Origin: Sipunculus nudus
Lineage: Eukaryota > Annelida > Sipuncula > Golfingiida > Sipunculidae
DNA length: 64,000 bases
Assembly (NCBI GenBank): GCA_026874595.1
Contig: CM049306.1
Location: 50,170,019-50,234,018, forward strand
Direction: 5' to 3'
Shown here: positions 47,835 to 60,435 of the stretch, piece after piece
How the letters are laid out: the number at the start of each line of letters is the position of its first letter
How positions within the stretch are numbered: position 1 is the first letter of the stretch
Notes under the pieces: generated by a model
Database searches by the model: none
Seen by the model: only the letters and a program-made list of their open reading frames with translations
Told to the model about the DNA's origin: nothing
Position numbers and translations under genes: made by a program

Positions 47835-49040
47835 ACATGTTACCCCAAAGTCATTCATAGTCTTGACAACCTCTTTTGAATCTCTTAGAAACACAGCAAG
47901 GCTTACCTGCAGTTGGGTTGGATTGTTTGTTATTACAGATGTAATAATGTTACCTATCAGAAGGGCAGGCAAGCTGTTATCTAATTTTGGTGAAAGACGA
48001 GCAAGTAGAGTTTGAACTGTGCTGCTCATACATTCAGAGGCAATTTCATGATTGATCCTTGCATTATAGCTGCTTTTATCAAATGTTATTTCACGGACCT
48101 CTTTACATATCCTTTTGCTAACCTTGTCAATTGCTATATCGGTGTCATCGTCTTCTGCATCTGGAATGATGCGTAGAATATCAGCTGCCTTACTCTGAAA
48201 TGCCATGACTGTAGCAATGCCTGGAGAGGACAGAACTAAAAGGTCTTTACCGAAGTGGTCAGATAATTTTGACACAAGCTGTCGGCGGGAAAGAGCATTT
48301 CCTTCATTGTCTATGTACAAGTTATACAGATCGACAGAGTTCCAAATACGTGAACTGTCTTCGAGCAAAGTACTGATAATAAAAAGGAAACCCTTATCTA
48401 ACTCTGCTTTATCTGTCTGTGTTTCCTTTCTTGCAGCAAAGGTAGATCTAGTTGACATAAAGTTTGCACGGCATGTAACATGATAACGTGCATCAGCTGC
48501 GTGCAAATCACTGACAGCTCCACCAACCCTCACTCGAACTTGTGCTGCCCAATGATCTCTCCGTTCTTCACACTTTGCAAGGATTTCCTCCTTAAGCGGC
48601 ATTTTCTTTCCTGGCCTGTTGACCTGTCTACATATAAATGCTGGTTTCCACCTTGTTGGGTGTTTAGGGTTCTTTTTAACTTCGCAATCTTCTCCACAGT
48701 ATATACAATGTTGTAAGAAATTGAACTTTTCATGTTTAGAACGTCTTGCTCTTTTAGAAGGTACAGGATCTACTTGTTTTTCTTCATCGTGTTGGCGTTT
48801 CCTGGCTCTTTCAACCTCCTTTGGATGCAGATATTTATTTACACATGACCTATGCACCATCAGACTTAAGTCCTTATTACCATCATATTCACATTGTAGT
48901 TTCTGATGGATCTCATCCTGATATATCTTACTGCATCTTATGATGTTCTCTATCCTCTTAGCTTTAATATTAATAAAACCTTCTTTCTTCTTGGCATCTG
49001 TACATTTATACTTCCAAACAAAATAGCATTCTTCCTCCAT
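47826..49040 (-). CDS. Academ-type transposase, N-terminal ORF
   Basis: A 404-codon frame with an ATG start at 49040. It shows a Cys/His-rich N-terminal region: VHRSCVNKYLHPK (about 62-74), a basic stretch, CIYCGEDC (112-119) and HAADARYHVTC (180-190), which together look like a zinc-binding DNA-contact module. The rest is helical and ends MNDFGVTCTL before TGA. Four bases later the 1080-codon frame begins, shifted by one base. Dropping one T of ACTTTATGA joins the two into a protein of about 1490 residues, the expected layout for this family. Either this copy is frameshifted or the element uses +1 frameshifting. Confidence 0.8.
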   Translation of the reverse strand: MEEECYFVWKYKCTDAKKKEGFINIKAKRIENIIRCSKIYQDEIHQKLQCEYDGNKDLSLMVHRSCVNKYLHPKEVERARKRQHDEEKQVDPVPSKRARRSKHEKFNFLQHCIYCGEDCEVKKNPKHPTRWKPAFICRQVNRPGKKMPLKEEILAKCEERRDHWAAQVRVRVGGAVSDLHAADARYHVTCRANFMSTRSTFAARKETQTDKAELDKGFLFIISTLLEDSSRIWNSVDLYNLYIDNEGNALSRRQLVSKLSDHFGKDLLVLSSPGIATVMAFQSKAADILRIIPDAEDDDTDIAIDKVSKRICKEVREITFDKSSYNARINHEIASECMSSTVQTLLARLSPKLDNSLPALLIGNIITSVITNNPTQLQVSLAVFLRDSKEVVKTMNDFGVTCTL

Positions 49041-49871
49041 ATTAACGTTAAATTACAAATTTGAAAAGCAAAACTTACTAATAACAGTAGTTTTATCAAT
49101 TTAACCTGAAACAATTTTAACATATGTTTCTGTTAAAGGTCGGGGGGTTGTCCTTTTACCACCTTTAACCATAAGCACTTTACTGTATGGGATACAACTA
49201 GGTTCACACACGGTATGTGCTACACCTAGCCCGATCGTACATCCAGTGCCATTTAAGTCCCGTGCGATCTGTACACCATCCGAATGATCTAAGCCCCTTC
49301 ATTCTTGGCTCGGCTGTCCCGCGTTGGCACACCCTGTCTATTCAGGTACGGTTATCCAAATTTATTGGGGTTAATTAGATAACATTTGGGACACTGAATA
49401 TTTCAGCTGACACTGAACCCCATGCTGGGTTTACAGCAGTGAAGTCACCAGTGTGCCCTGGTAGTGCATTGACATTCACTCCATTAAAATAAAAACACCA
49501 TACAACAAATGGATGTGAGAATTATGAGGTAACAGGCATGTGAAGATCAAATCATCTATACTAAATGATATAAATAAAGCTGCTTCAGGCATCTCTGTTA
49601 TTAATTCAGAAGTTTATATTGTGTAAAAATCAGGCTTAGGGGTTTTAGAATGAAAAACACAAGACAGAGCTAATTTCATAGAGATGGAATAGTAAAAATG
49701 GTGACAAAATTGTTCGCATGTATGAATGGACTTTAGATTAGAAATGTATTATTGAGAGTCGTTTTGCTGTTTGTGATTGGCAGTTCGTTTATATAACAAG
49801 CCATGAAAAATGATATGCGAAGTCCAAGGAAATATACATCTCTGAAAAAAGTTACAATTTCAACTTGCCAG
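49041..49871 (-). other. 5' leader region of the transposon
   Basis: It lies between the right terminal repeat and the start codon. It should contain the element's promoter. I could not recognise a core promoter or intron. The word GGTGGTCATTATAGGTACG at its outer edge belongs to the terminal repeat. Confidence 0.4.
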
Positions 49872-50181
49872 GCAGCCATTTTGAAAATGGTGGTCATTAT
49901 AGGTACGAAAACATCAAAAATGAATTCTACGGGTCAGAATACCCTAGAATCCATGTATTGGATAACCATCTATGTCCCATTTAAGGTAATTGCGGTGTTT
50001 TTTGGTATTGTTGTGTTATTTTGGCGGCCATTTTGATTTATACTAATTAGCTAAAATTGCCCAAGGCTGTCAGCGGGCCAACTAATTTTTTTTTTCACAC
50101 CTGATATGTGTGCTAACAAGATCCGAAGAAAAAAAAACTATGGACCCTAAAACAAGGTTGAGTCCAGCGGCTACCGGACTA
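49872..50181. repeat. Right terminal inverted repeat of the Academ-type element
   Basis: It ends GGCTACCGGACTA at 50181 and is inverted relative to 43566-43877. Differences from the left arm (about 15%) are spread along its length. The 77-codon frame inside is not a gene. Confidence 0.9.
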
Positions 50182-50184
50182 ATA
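50182..50184. repeat. Right target-site duplication (ATA)
   Basis: ATA directly after the right terminus matches 43563-43565. Confidence 0.6.
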
Positions 50185-51744
50185 CAGTTAGATTTTCCCA
50201 AAATCTACTAGCATACCATAATTCGGTTACTCTGACTTTCTTCCTTTTAGATATTAAGGAAACCCCTCCGTTTTCCATTGAGAACCCATTGTTACGCCTC
50301 AAGACTGCCTAAAATCAGAACCACTGTTGTGAGGTTGATCGTAGATAAATGGATATTGCTTCATACATTTCCTATGAACACACAAAAACAGGGTCAGTAT
50401 TGCATATAAGTTGAAGATATGGGCTGAAGAAATGCACCTTTAATAAATCCAAAAGTATATTTTCCCACTGAACCAAAAAATTGCTGAGGGTAGAGACTGT
50501 TGTAATCAGGGATAAACTACAATGAATCAAGATTGAATTGTAAATGAGGTATGAATATTTAAAATAATAAATTATTCATATAAATATAAAATTATATTTA
50601 AACCACAAATTATGCCCAAATGTGGTCATGGCCCGTTTTTCGCTGTAAGCACAGTAAATTTAATAGCATATCATGCACACGTAAGGTTGTCAGCTACTAC
50701 TTTGTAAAAAAGGAAAGGAATTCACCATAAATTGTAGCTTTTATTACAGTTGTAATGAGACCTTGTCACACCAAGGCTATACTGAAGGCAATGTGTATAT
50801 CCCCTTATGGACCTTTCAGGCTAATTATGCTTGCTTGAAGCATGGCCTCAATACAGCCAGGCAGCTCTCGTGTGGTTCCAGCTGGACCTATCTGTCCACC
50901 CCCTGCAGTAGTAGTAATTGTGACCAGAAATGTCGAATTAAACAAATGATTAAAAATAATTGTTTTAAAATAAAGAGTCTAAGAAATATGAATGGAAAGA
51001 AATTTTAATTTAATAAATATCCAGGTCTGAAGCGGGTGTTTAATTTGTTGATTAATATTTATTACAAAATTTAAAAAAATATAAAAATATGTGCAAAATA
51101 TAAAATTTTACTCCGACAAGTGCTAATTGAAGATGCGAATATGTTTGACCAATGGAATTAAGCCTCCTGTCTGTAGCAGATGGTACATGATACTGGCTAA
51201 AAAATCAGAATGTATATTACTGGTTCCTTAACGTTGACTTCAATTAATAAAATTAAACAATGCCAACTCCAGTTTCCTCCTTGTATAATTGCTCCCTGTT
51301 TTGATCATTAGGTTATTTTTAACACCTGTATTAGTTACATAGCTGGATTACTTTTTTGGCCTGATACGTGTTAAAAAATGGACAGTTATGCAAATAACAT
51401 AAAATAAAGAAAGCAGATGTGTTCTCATTATAATGTGTATAATGTTAAAAATTGTCATAAGTGTCGTGCTATGTTTAGATTATGGACAGTGGTGTGACAG
51501 TATTCATAAGTGAACACACATTTTTTTTTAATGACAGCCTTAAAACTGGGTACTTATGATCATTAATAAAAATAGTGAAATTGGTATAGCCGAAAAGATC
51601 CACAATATCGTAGGACTGAAACTGAAGAAAAAAAAGAGCAATTAGTAAAGACTGTATAATTGTATTTGATTATGAATAAAAAAAACAATATTTCAAGTAT
51701 GAAAATAAATACAAACACAAATACAAGATAAAAGATATGACTGT
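50185..51744. other. AT-rich non-coding stretch, no gene seen
   Basis: Only an 81-codon frame (50763) without a domain is present. No repeat family or RNA gene was recognised. Confidence 0.45.
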
Positions 51745-52340
51745 GGAAGTGGTTAATTTGCCGTATCTGTATTATCGCGCATTTGTCATTTCATGGCATT
51801 GGCGCATTTAGGATTTTCGCGCAAATCCGTAAGGTAATAAATGGTGTTTCAAAAATTAAGATATTAATAACAGGTAGGTTTATGAAGTAACCTACATCCC
51901 ACCTAACAAATTATCTACAATAATACTAACCAGAAGCAGCCAAGTATATGTCAGGACAACAAACAGAACTGATAACAGTCGCTGGTCTTTCTCAGCTCAG
52001 CCGTACTTCAAAGCTATATGGGAAGGCTATGGGTGTCTTAAAAAGCTCCTTATTGTTTCAAAATTGTTTCTACGAATCACTATAAAGGAAAGAGGTCTTT
52101 CTCGAGAAATCACTTGCTAGGAAGTCTTACGACAATATGACTTCTTTAACAATCTGGTTAAAGAAACCTCAACTAAAGCGAACTCGATGGCGGGATTACT
52201 AGGCCAACATGACTGTGTATCAGGCGAGAACGGTGTAATTTGCCGAACCATCGCATGGAATTTACGCGTGTTCTGATTTTAGCGCAAATGTACCTGCCGC
52301 TAAAATGGCGAAAATTAAAACCCCGCTAACAAAACCACTT
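51745..52340. mobile_element. Possible MITE with GAAGTGGTT termini
   Basis: The left part reads GAAGTGGTTAATTTGCC and the reverse complement of the right part reads GAAGTGGTTTTGTTAGCGGG; GCGCAAAT-type words occur near both ends. The inverted match covers only about 10 bases clearly, so this is tentative. Confidence 0.35.
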
Positions 52341-52519
52341 CTAAAGTATGTAAATGCGAGTGCAAATACTTTGAAATTGTATTCCTGAATGCTGTCGTGA
52401 ATAAATTTAATAATAGAATTTTAAAAATCAGTTATTTCATGTATATTATAAACCGAAATAATTACGGATGTTATTGTTAAAATTTAACATTTATAAATTC
52501 AAGTAAGTGTTTGTAAGTA

Positions 52520-55490
52520 TCAATATATGCTATATCCGGGATAGGGGTTACCCTAACCCTTCGGGCATGAAATACTCCAGTTAAGTCTTTGTCACTATTG
52601 ATATATGCTATTTGCCGGGTTACGGGTTACCCAAACCCTTTGGGAATAAAATACTCTTGTAAGTGTTTGTCATTATTAATATATGCTGTATCCGGGATGC
52701 GGGTTACCCTAACCCTTCGGGCATGAAATACTCCAGTATGTGTGTGTCACTATTAATATATGCTATATCCGGGATACGGGTTACGCCAACCCTTCGGGCA
52801 TGAAATACTCAAGTAAGTGTTTGTCAGTTTTAATATAGGCTATATCCGGTATACGGGTTACCCTAACCCTTCGGACATGAAATACTCCAGTAAGTGTTTG
52901 TCACTATTATGTATGCTATATCAGGGATACGGGTAACCCTGACCCTTCGGGCATGAAATCCTCCTGTAAGTATTTGTCACTATTAATATACGCTATATCC
53001 AGGATACGGGTTAACGTAACCCATCGGGTATGAAATGCTCCAGTAAGTGTTTGTGACTATTCATGTATGCTATATGCAGTAAACGAGTCTACGTTACCCA
53101 GCGGGTATGTAATACTCCAGTTAGTGTTTGTGACTATTCATATATGCTATATCCGTGACACAGGTTACCGTAACCCACGCGGCGTGAAAAGCTCGAATGT
53201 TTGTCGCTATTAATATATGCTGTATCCAGGATAAGGGTTACCCTAACCCCTCGGGCATAAAATACTCCTGTAAGTATTTGTCACTATTAATATACGCTAT
53301 ATGCAGTAAACGGGTCTACGTTACCCAGCGGGTGTGAAATACTCCAGTTAGTGTTTGTGACTATTCATATATGCTATATCCGTGACACAGGTTACCGTAA
53401 CCCACGCGGCGTGAAAAGCTCGAATGTTTGTCGCTATTAATATATGCTATATCCGGGATACGGGTTACACTAAATCTCAGGCAAGAAATACTCCTGTAAG
53501 TGTTTGTCACTATTAATATATGCTATATCCAGGATACGGGTTACCCTAACCCTTCGGGCATGAAATACTCCTGTAAGTGTTTGTCACTATCAATATATGC
53601 TATATCCGGGATAGGGGTTACCCTAACCCTTCGGGCATGAAATACTCCAGTAAGTGTTTGTCACTATTGATATATGCTATATCCGGGTTACGGGTTACCC
53701 AAACCCTTTGGGAATAAAATACTCTTGTAAGTGTTTGTCATTATTAATATATGCTGTATCCGGGATGCGGGTTACCCTAACCCTTCGTGCATGAAATACT
53801 CCAGTAAGTGTGTGTCACTATTAATATATGCTTTATCCGGGATACGGGTTACCCTAACCCTTCGGGCATGAAATAATCCAGTAAGTTGTTGTCCCAACTG
53901 ATATATGCTGTATCCGGGATGCGGGTTACCCTAACCCTTTGGGCATGAAATACTCCTGTAAGTGTGTGTCACTATTAATATATGCTATATCCAGGATACG
54001 GGTTACCCTAAACCCTTCGAGCATGAAATACTCCCGTAAGTGTTTGTCACTATCAATATATGCTATATCCGGGATAGGGGTTACCCTAACCCTTCGGGCA
54101 TGAAATACTACAGTAAGTGTTTGTCACTATTGATATATGCTATATCCGGGAAACGGGTTACCTTAACCCTCCGGGCATGAAATACTCCAGTAAATGTTTG
54201 TCATTATTAATACGTGCTTTATCCGGGATACGGGTCACCCTCACCCTTCGGGCATGAAATACTCCAGTAATTGTTTGTCATTATTGATACGTGCTATACC
54301 CGGGATACGGGTTACCCTAACCCTTCGGGCATGAAATAATCAAGTAATTTTTTGTCCCTATTGATTTATACTATATCGGGGATACGGGTTACCCTAACGC
54401 TTCGGGCATGAAATACCGCAGTATCGATGTTTGCCATTATAAATATGTGCTATATCCGGGATACGGGTTACCCTAACCCTTCGGGCATGAAATAATCCCC
54501 TAGGTTGTTGTCCATATTGATATGTGCTATATCCGGGATACGGGTTACCCTAACCCTTCGGCATGAAATAATCCAGTAAGTTGTTGTCCCTATTGATATA
54601 TGCTGTATCCGTGATGCGGGTTACCCTAACCCTTCGGGCATGAAATACTCCTGTGTGTGTCACTATTAATATTTGCTATATCCAGGATACGGGTTACCCT
54701 AACCCTTCAGGCATGAAATACTCCCGTAAGGTTTTGTCACTATCAATATATGTTATATCCGGGATAGGGGTTACCCTAACCCTTCCGGCATGAAATACTC
54801 CAGTAAGTGTTTGTCACTATAGATATATGCTATATCCGGTATACGGGTTACCCAAACCCTTCGGGAATAAAATACTCCAACAAGTGTTTGTAATTATTCA
54901 TATATGCTATATCCGGGATACGGGTTTCCTTAACCCTTCGGGCATGATATACTCCAGTAGATGTTTGTCATTATTAATATGTGCTATATCCGGGTTACGG
55001 GTTACCCAAACCCTTTGGGAATTAAATACTCTTGTAAGTGTTTGTCATTATTAATATATGCTGTATCCGGGATGCGGGTTACCCTAACCCTTCGGGCATG
55101 AAATACTCCAGTAAGTGTGTGTCACTATTAATATATGCTATATCCAGGATACGGGTTACCCTAACCCTTCGGGCATGAAATACTCCAGTAATTGTTTGTC
55201 ATTATTGATACGGGCTATACCTGGGATACGGGTTTTATGCTATATCGGGGATACGGGTTACCCTAACACTTCGGGCATGAATTACCCCAGTAGATGTTTG
55301 CCATTATTAATATGTGCTATATCCGGGATACGGGTTACCCTAACCCTTCGGGCATGAAATAATCCAGTAAGTTGTTGTCCCTATTGATATTTGCTATATC
55401 CGGGATACGGGTTACCCTAACCCTTCGGGCATGAAATAATCCAGTAAGTTGTTGTCCCTACTGATATATGCTGTATCCAGGATAAAACCT
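52520..55490 (+). repeat. 77-bp satellite array, block 1 (~39 units)
   Basis: The unit contains TATATGCTATATCCGGGATA, then the palindromic GGGTTA-CCC-TAACCC, then TTCGGGCATGAAATACTCCA and GTAAGTGTTTGTCACTATTA. Spacing of successive CCGGG words is 77 bp in most units. A variant with GTCTACGTTACCC occurs near 53090 and 53310. The short plus-strand frames inside are repeat translations. Confidence 0.95.
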
Positions 55491-55825
55491 TAAAATGATT
55501 AAAATGGACTGTTCAGAATGAAGATTTAAGAAGTGGCAGCAACGCGCCGGTCAAATTAAATCACGTGATTTGTGGCAAAAACCCCACGTGGTTGTTGAGG
55601 CGAGATGCCCACTGGACGTGTTACCCCCTTTAAAAGCAATAATAAGTGGGGAGTTTGATTTTTTGCCAAAAATAAATTGTATTTTAAATTGAAACGAGGA
55701 TGTACATATATAATGCCAAATCTGGGTTCACTTGATATTCGAATGCAATATAAATTGTGGTGAATATTAGGCCTATTTTTCAGATATATTGCTGATTTAT
55801 TATGTTATACTTTGATATGATATAC
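55491..55825. other. Insert between array blocks, left part
   Basis: Unique sequence with no frame of note. It begins exactly where the array unit is cut after TGTATCCAGGATAA. Confidence 0.5.
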
Positions 55826-56069
55826 CTGCATATACATATATATATATAGATATTAATATATAAATTCATATAAATAAATATATATGTATATATATAAATA
55901 AAAATATATATATATATATAAATATATATATAAACTAATAAATATACATGTATATATATACCCCAAACATATTATATATATATATATTTATATAGTGTAA
56001 CCTGTGCAATAAGAGCGCCTGTGAATTAAGACCACTTCTGGCCAGACCCGTGGATAGTCTTATAACACA

Positions 56070-56120
<51 letters not shown>
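55826..56120. repeat. AT/TATA-rich tract
   Basis: Mixed (TA)n with AAATAAATA words, then a pure TA run at about 56073-56120. Between them (55993-56060) lies the word TGTAACCTGTGCAATAAGAG, which may be the outer end of the pogo-like element that follows. Confidence 0.7.
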
Positions 56121-56128
<8 letters not shown>

Positions 56129-56404
56129 ATGTGGTGGGAGAGAGATTTATTAAATGCTCTCTCGCTTTTTAGGATGGCTCAGACGTATACTTTGAAATCC
56201 ACGCGAGGTGTCTATGGGCAGGATGCATTACGAATGGCTGTTAAAGCTGTTGCCGAAGGAGTAAGTGAAAAGGTGGCCCCCAGAGACTTCGGCGTCTCCC
56301 GAAACACTAAAAAGTGCTTAGCAGCGTCCAGCTTAGATTCTGAGAAGGAATGTATTTGGATTTGCCAGTCACCTGATGCTCAGCCTTGGTTTTTATCTAA
56401 TTAA
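56129..56404 (+). pseudogene. pogo/Tigger-like transposase N-terminal fragment
   Basis: From the ATG at 56174 the frame reads a psq-type helix-turn-helix: GVYGQDALRMAVKAVAEGVS, then a recognition helix with DFGVSRNT. This is the DNA-binding N-terminus of pogo/Tigger (DDE_1) transposases. The expected continuation after FGVSRNT (usually TL.R) is lost, and no CENP-B-like or DDE catalytic part follows, so this is a truncated remnant inserted into the 77-bp array. Confidence 0.65.
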
Positions 56405-56637
56405 AGGGGGCTATAATCACCTATAAAGCATGTTGAATATGCACGAAAAATAGCGTCTTCTCTTTGAAATCAATTGGTACCTGCCAAATTATTGGCCTAA
56501 AAGTGTTGGCTTACTAGAGTGGACCTAGCGCGATCACTAGCAGGCGCCAACCTAAACATAGCGAGAGGGACCCCGTGTATCGCCCGGGCCACAATACCTG
56601 TCAATCAGGAGATGCCCTAAGTGACACTGGAAAAAAA
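56405..56637. other. Insert between array blocks, right part
   Basis: Unique sequence following the transposase fragment. It ends AGTGACACTGG before the array resumes. No clear inverted partner of the left end could be established. Confidence 0.4.
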
Positions 56638-58001
56638 TTAGTGGATGTTTGTCATTATTAATATGTGCTATATCCGGGATACGGGTAACCCTAACCCTTC
56701 GGGCATGAAGTACCCCAGTAATTGTTTGCCATTATTAATATGTGCTATACCCTAACCCTTCGAGCATGAAATACTCCAGTAAGTGTTTGTGACTATTCAT
56801 ATATGCTATATCCGGGATACGGGCTACCCTAACCCTTCGGGCATGAAATACTCCAGTAAGTGTTTGTGACTATTCATATATGCAATATCCGGGATACGGG
56901 TTACCCTAACCCTCGGGCATGAAATAATCCAGTAAATTGCTGTCCCTATTGATATAAGCTGTATCCGGGATGCGGGTTACCCTAACCCTTCGGGCATGAA
57001 AAACTCCTGTAAGTGTGTGTGACTGTTAATATATACTATATCCAGGATAGGGGTTAGCCTAACCTTTCGGGCATGAAATACTCCCTTAAGTGTTTGTCAC
57101 TATCAATATATGCTATATCCGGGAAATGTTTGTCACTATCAATATATGATATATCCGGGATACGGGTTACCCTAACCCTTCGGGCATGAAATACTCCAGT
57201 TAGTGTTTGTCACTATTGATATATGCTATATCCGGGATACGGGTTACCCTAACCCTTCGGGCAAGAGATAGTCAAGTAATTTTTTGTCCCTATTGATATA
57301 TGCTATATCGGGGATACGGGGTACCCTAACGCTCCGGACATTAGATACCCCAGTAGATGTTTGTCATTATTAATATGTGCTATATCCGGGATACGGGTAA
57401 CCCTAACCCTTCGGGGATGAAGTACCCCAGTAATTGTTTGCCATTATTAATATGTGCTATACCCTAACCCTTCGAGCATGAAATACTCCAGTAAGTGTTT
57501 GTGACTATTCATATATGCTATATCCGGGATACGGGTTACCCTAACCCTTCGGGCATGAAATACTCCAGTAAGTGTGTGTGACTATCAATATATGCTATAT
57601 CCGGGAAATGTTTGTCATTATTAATATATGCTATATCATGGGTACGGGTTACCTGAACCCTTCGGGCATGAAATACTCCAGTAAGTGTTTGTCACTATTA
57701 ATATATGCTATGTCCAGGAGACGGGTTACCCTAACCCTTCGGGCATGAAGTACTCCAGTAATTGTTTGTCATTATTAATATGTGCTATATCCGGGATACA
57801 GGTTACCCTAAACCTTCGGGCATGAAATACTCCAGTAAGTGTTAGTGACTATTCATAGATGTTATATCCGGGATACGGGTTACCCTAACCCTTTGGGCAT
57901 GAATTACTCCACTTAGTGTTTGTCACTGTTAATATATGCTGTATCGGGGGTACAAGTCCCTAACCCTTCTGGCATGAAACACCCCAGTAAGTCTGTGTCA
58001 C
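56638..58001 (+). repeat. 77-bp satellite array, block 2
   Basis: Same unit as block 1, with some shortened units that lack the GGGTTACCC part (for example 57118-57127 and 57598-57607). The last unit is a distinctive variant (GGGGGTACAAGTCCCTAACC ... CACCCCAGTAAGTCTGTGTC) that recurs at the end of block 3. Confidence 0.95.
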
Positions 58002-60435
58002 GGGATGTGGCAAGCTATGCAACGGTGACAGAACAATTGACAAAACCAAGGTAAATTTGTTTACAGATTTAACTTCCGTTATGTAGTGCCTTGATCATAT
58101 TTTAACCGTTTTTGTTATTGGCTTAACATTACGCCACTCGTGACCAATGATCACCGTGTAATAAATTGTTCCCCCACTACTGGTTTGTCTTATTTTGTGA
58201 TACTTGCTAGAAAGAATCGTTCTAATATGCCTTTATATGGCGTGATCTCGAGCACGCTTCAAAAGAGCCCCCCCCCCCCCCCAAACAACTGAACCGTCAG
58301 TCGGCACTGCATTTTCACTGTGACCGTATGACTGCAGTTTATCTCATGAGGCCTTCTGAACATAAAACACAAATGACCATATCACGTGCTCGTTGAGAAT
58401 GTAAAAATATATCTGATTGTCTGAGGACCGTAGCAGCGTCACCGCTGCCAGGAAGCAGACGCGGCAGGAGAGACCGTTCCAGAGATGAAAAGCAATAAAA
58501 CAAACGGGGAGTCTTACATCCTATTTATGCTAGAAATGTTTTAATTTTGTTTAAACTGGCATTATTTAAACCTGTTTATATAAACTCGCGCATGAAATTC
58601 ACATTTTATCGCTCAAAGCCCGTCGGCCCACGGAGGGGCGGGTAGTTCAAAGGAAATTGCATGGAACTCCTCAATTAGGTAAATTACCAATGTTTTAAAA
58701 CATTTATGACAAATTTGGATTTTTATTTTCATTTCAGTACATCAGTACTGTTTCAAGCTGGAAAATTATGGATATTCAATGTGTAATTGTGCTAATCAAT
58801 GGTCATACCGAGTGCACACCTGATACATGTCACACCTGGATTTTTTACCTGTGCAGGTGATTGACCAAGCTGAACAGCATTTAATCTTTTTTTGTATGAA
58901 ACGTTCACAGCCAGAGTAAAAACTTTTCTAGATTTTCATGAAAACTAATTAGATTTGCCATTTTTTGTCTACCTGCACAGGTGAAAATATATTAATTTAG
59001 GATGTAAAGGTAAGCACATAATCAGTGCATTTGCAGCGATAATTCATACATTTTGCGCAAAAATAAAGATTATTTTGGTGATGTCCCTTATAACATGTAT
59101 AATTTTAAAATTTAATTTAAAAAATGAGATGTTACCTTAATTTACCTGAACTCACCTGTGCAGGTGAGCATATGTTACAGGTAGTAGTTGTCAAAATTGA
59201 AATACGCAACTTGCGTGGCTGTGCAATTGATTGAAAGATAGTTTGTGCATATTGTTTTGGCTACTTTTAAAAAATTTCCTTCCCAGTCTTCAACTGAGAA
59301 GTAGTCTTTATTGTTGGTACTGGCAAAAGTAATTAAATCCTTTTAAGATGAAAGGTATTATTACAGGTAACCCAATAAATTGTGCAGTTAGGCCCAGTAA
59401 TTCATATAATGTACACATGCCACACAAAATTAAGATTTATTCTGTCGGTATCCCTTATTACTTGTATAATAATACATGATAATTTACCTGTGTTTACCTG
59501 AACCCACCTGTACAGGTGAGTATATTTTTATGTGTTACCATAACCAAAATTATCAATTTATATTCTACGTCTCTAAAATCAAAATATAATATGTTTTGAC
59601 ATAGTTGACACTTGTTCATCCATATTCGTCTTTGGCACTAATCAGCATGATTTTGTCTCTGCCATAGGTAATTAGATCAGTTGAAGAACAAAGGTATTCA
59701 CATAGGTAACTTAAATACTGTACTTAATAGCACCTGTTCTTATATCAAAAGTGAATTATACAGTCAATAAATGGAAATGGTATTAATTTATAGTTACTGT
59801 AATGATGAACAAGATGTTTGCGTACACATTCAGAAATAAAATAATTTACCTATACTTACCTTTACTTTCCTGTGCAGGTAAACATATGTGTTATATTTTA
59901 ACAGAGTCCTAGAATATGCTTCTTGGGTCAGCAAGCTTTTCAGGTGAAAAATATATGATTTTCACTGTAAAATCCAATTTTATTAGCATATTCTGTTTTT
60001 TTTGGTGATTCCCTTTCCATAAATAAAACAAATCATTTACAATTTTACTTACCTTTAAATAATAATTACCTTTGAGTAAAAAAATCCTTATATTTCCCTT
60101 TTTTGATCAAATTGTAAATGGGTTACCTGAACAAGATAAAGGGGTCACTTTGGTGAAATACCAGTGAGCAGAAATGCAGGTATTACAGATTTACCTATTG
60201 TTACCTGTATTAACCTAACTTACTTACATATGAGAAGGTATGCAGAAAAAAAATATAATTGACATAAAGGAAATATACCTTACAGTAAATGCAGAAAATG
60301 TCACAAAGATACCTTGAAAGGGACTGAGTTAATGTGTCTTATATGGGTTCATGTCAAAATGTGGGAAAAAAATGCAAAATTAATCTGAACAGTAGGAGTG
60401 TCACAAGCCCCCAGCCTAATCTGAACAGTAAAGGG
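58002..60435. other. 2.4-kb segment between array blocks with CACCTG palindromes
   Basis: No open frame of note. The palindrome CACCTGTGCAGGTG or close variants occur at about 58849, 58971, 59149, 59507 and 59869. Each of the later three sits in a similar context: CCCTTAT(A/T)AC, TGTATAAT, TTTACCTG, then the palindrome, then ATATG/TGTTAC. The last three spacings are near 360 bp, which suggests an old tandem duplication of ~360-bp units. A poly-C tract is at 58268-58281. Confidence 0.55.

Larger units (their letters stand above)
43566..50181 (-). mobile_element. Academ-type DNA transposon (6.6 kb, near-intact)
   Basis: Two inverted ends starting TAGTCCGGTAGCC bound a segment with two long minus-strand ORFs. 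The terminal inverted repeats run about 310 bp at roughly 85% identity. The encoded proteins combine a transposase-like region, an XPG/FEN1-like nuclease region and a Cys8 zinc finger. As I recall, that set is described for the AcademX lineage of Academ transposons. The left flank shows words of repeat family A (TTGGACCTTCAAA, GAAATTAGG), so it appears to have inserted into an older repeat. Non-coding parts include a (TA)n run (43985-44045). One frameshift separates the ORFs. Confidence 0.8.
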
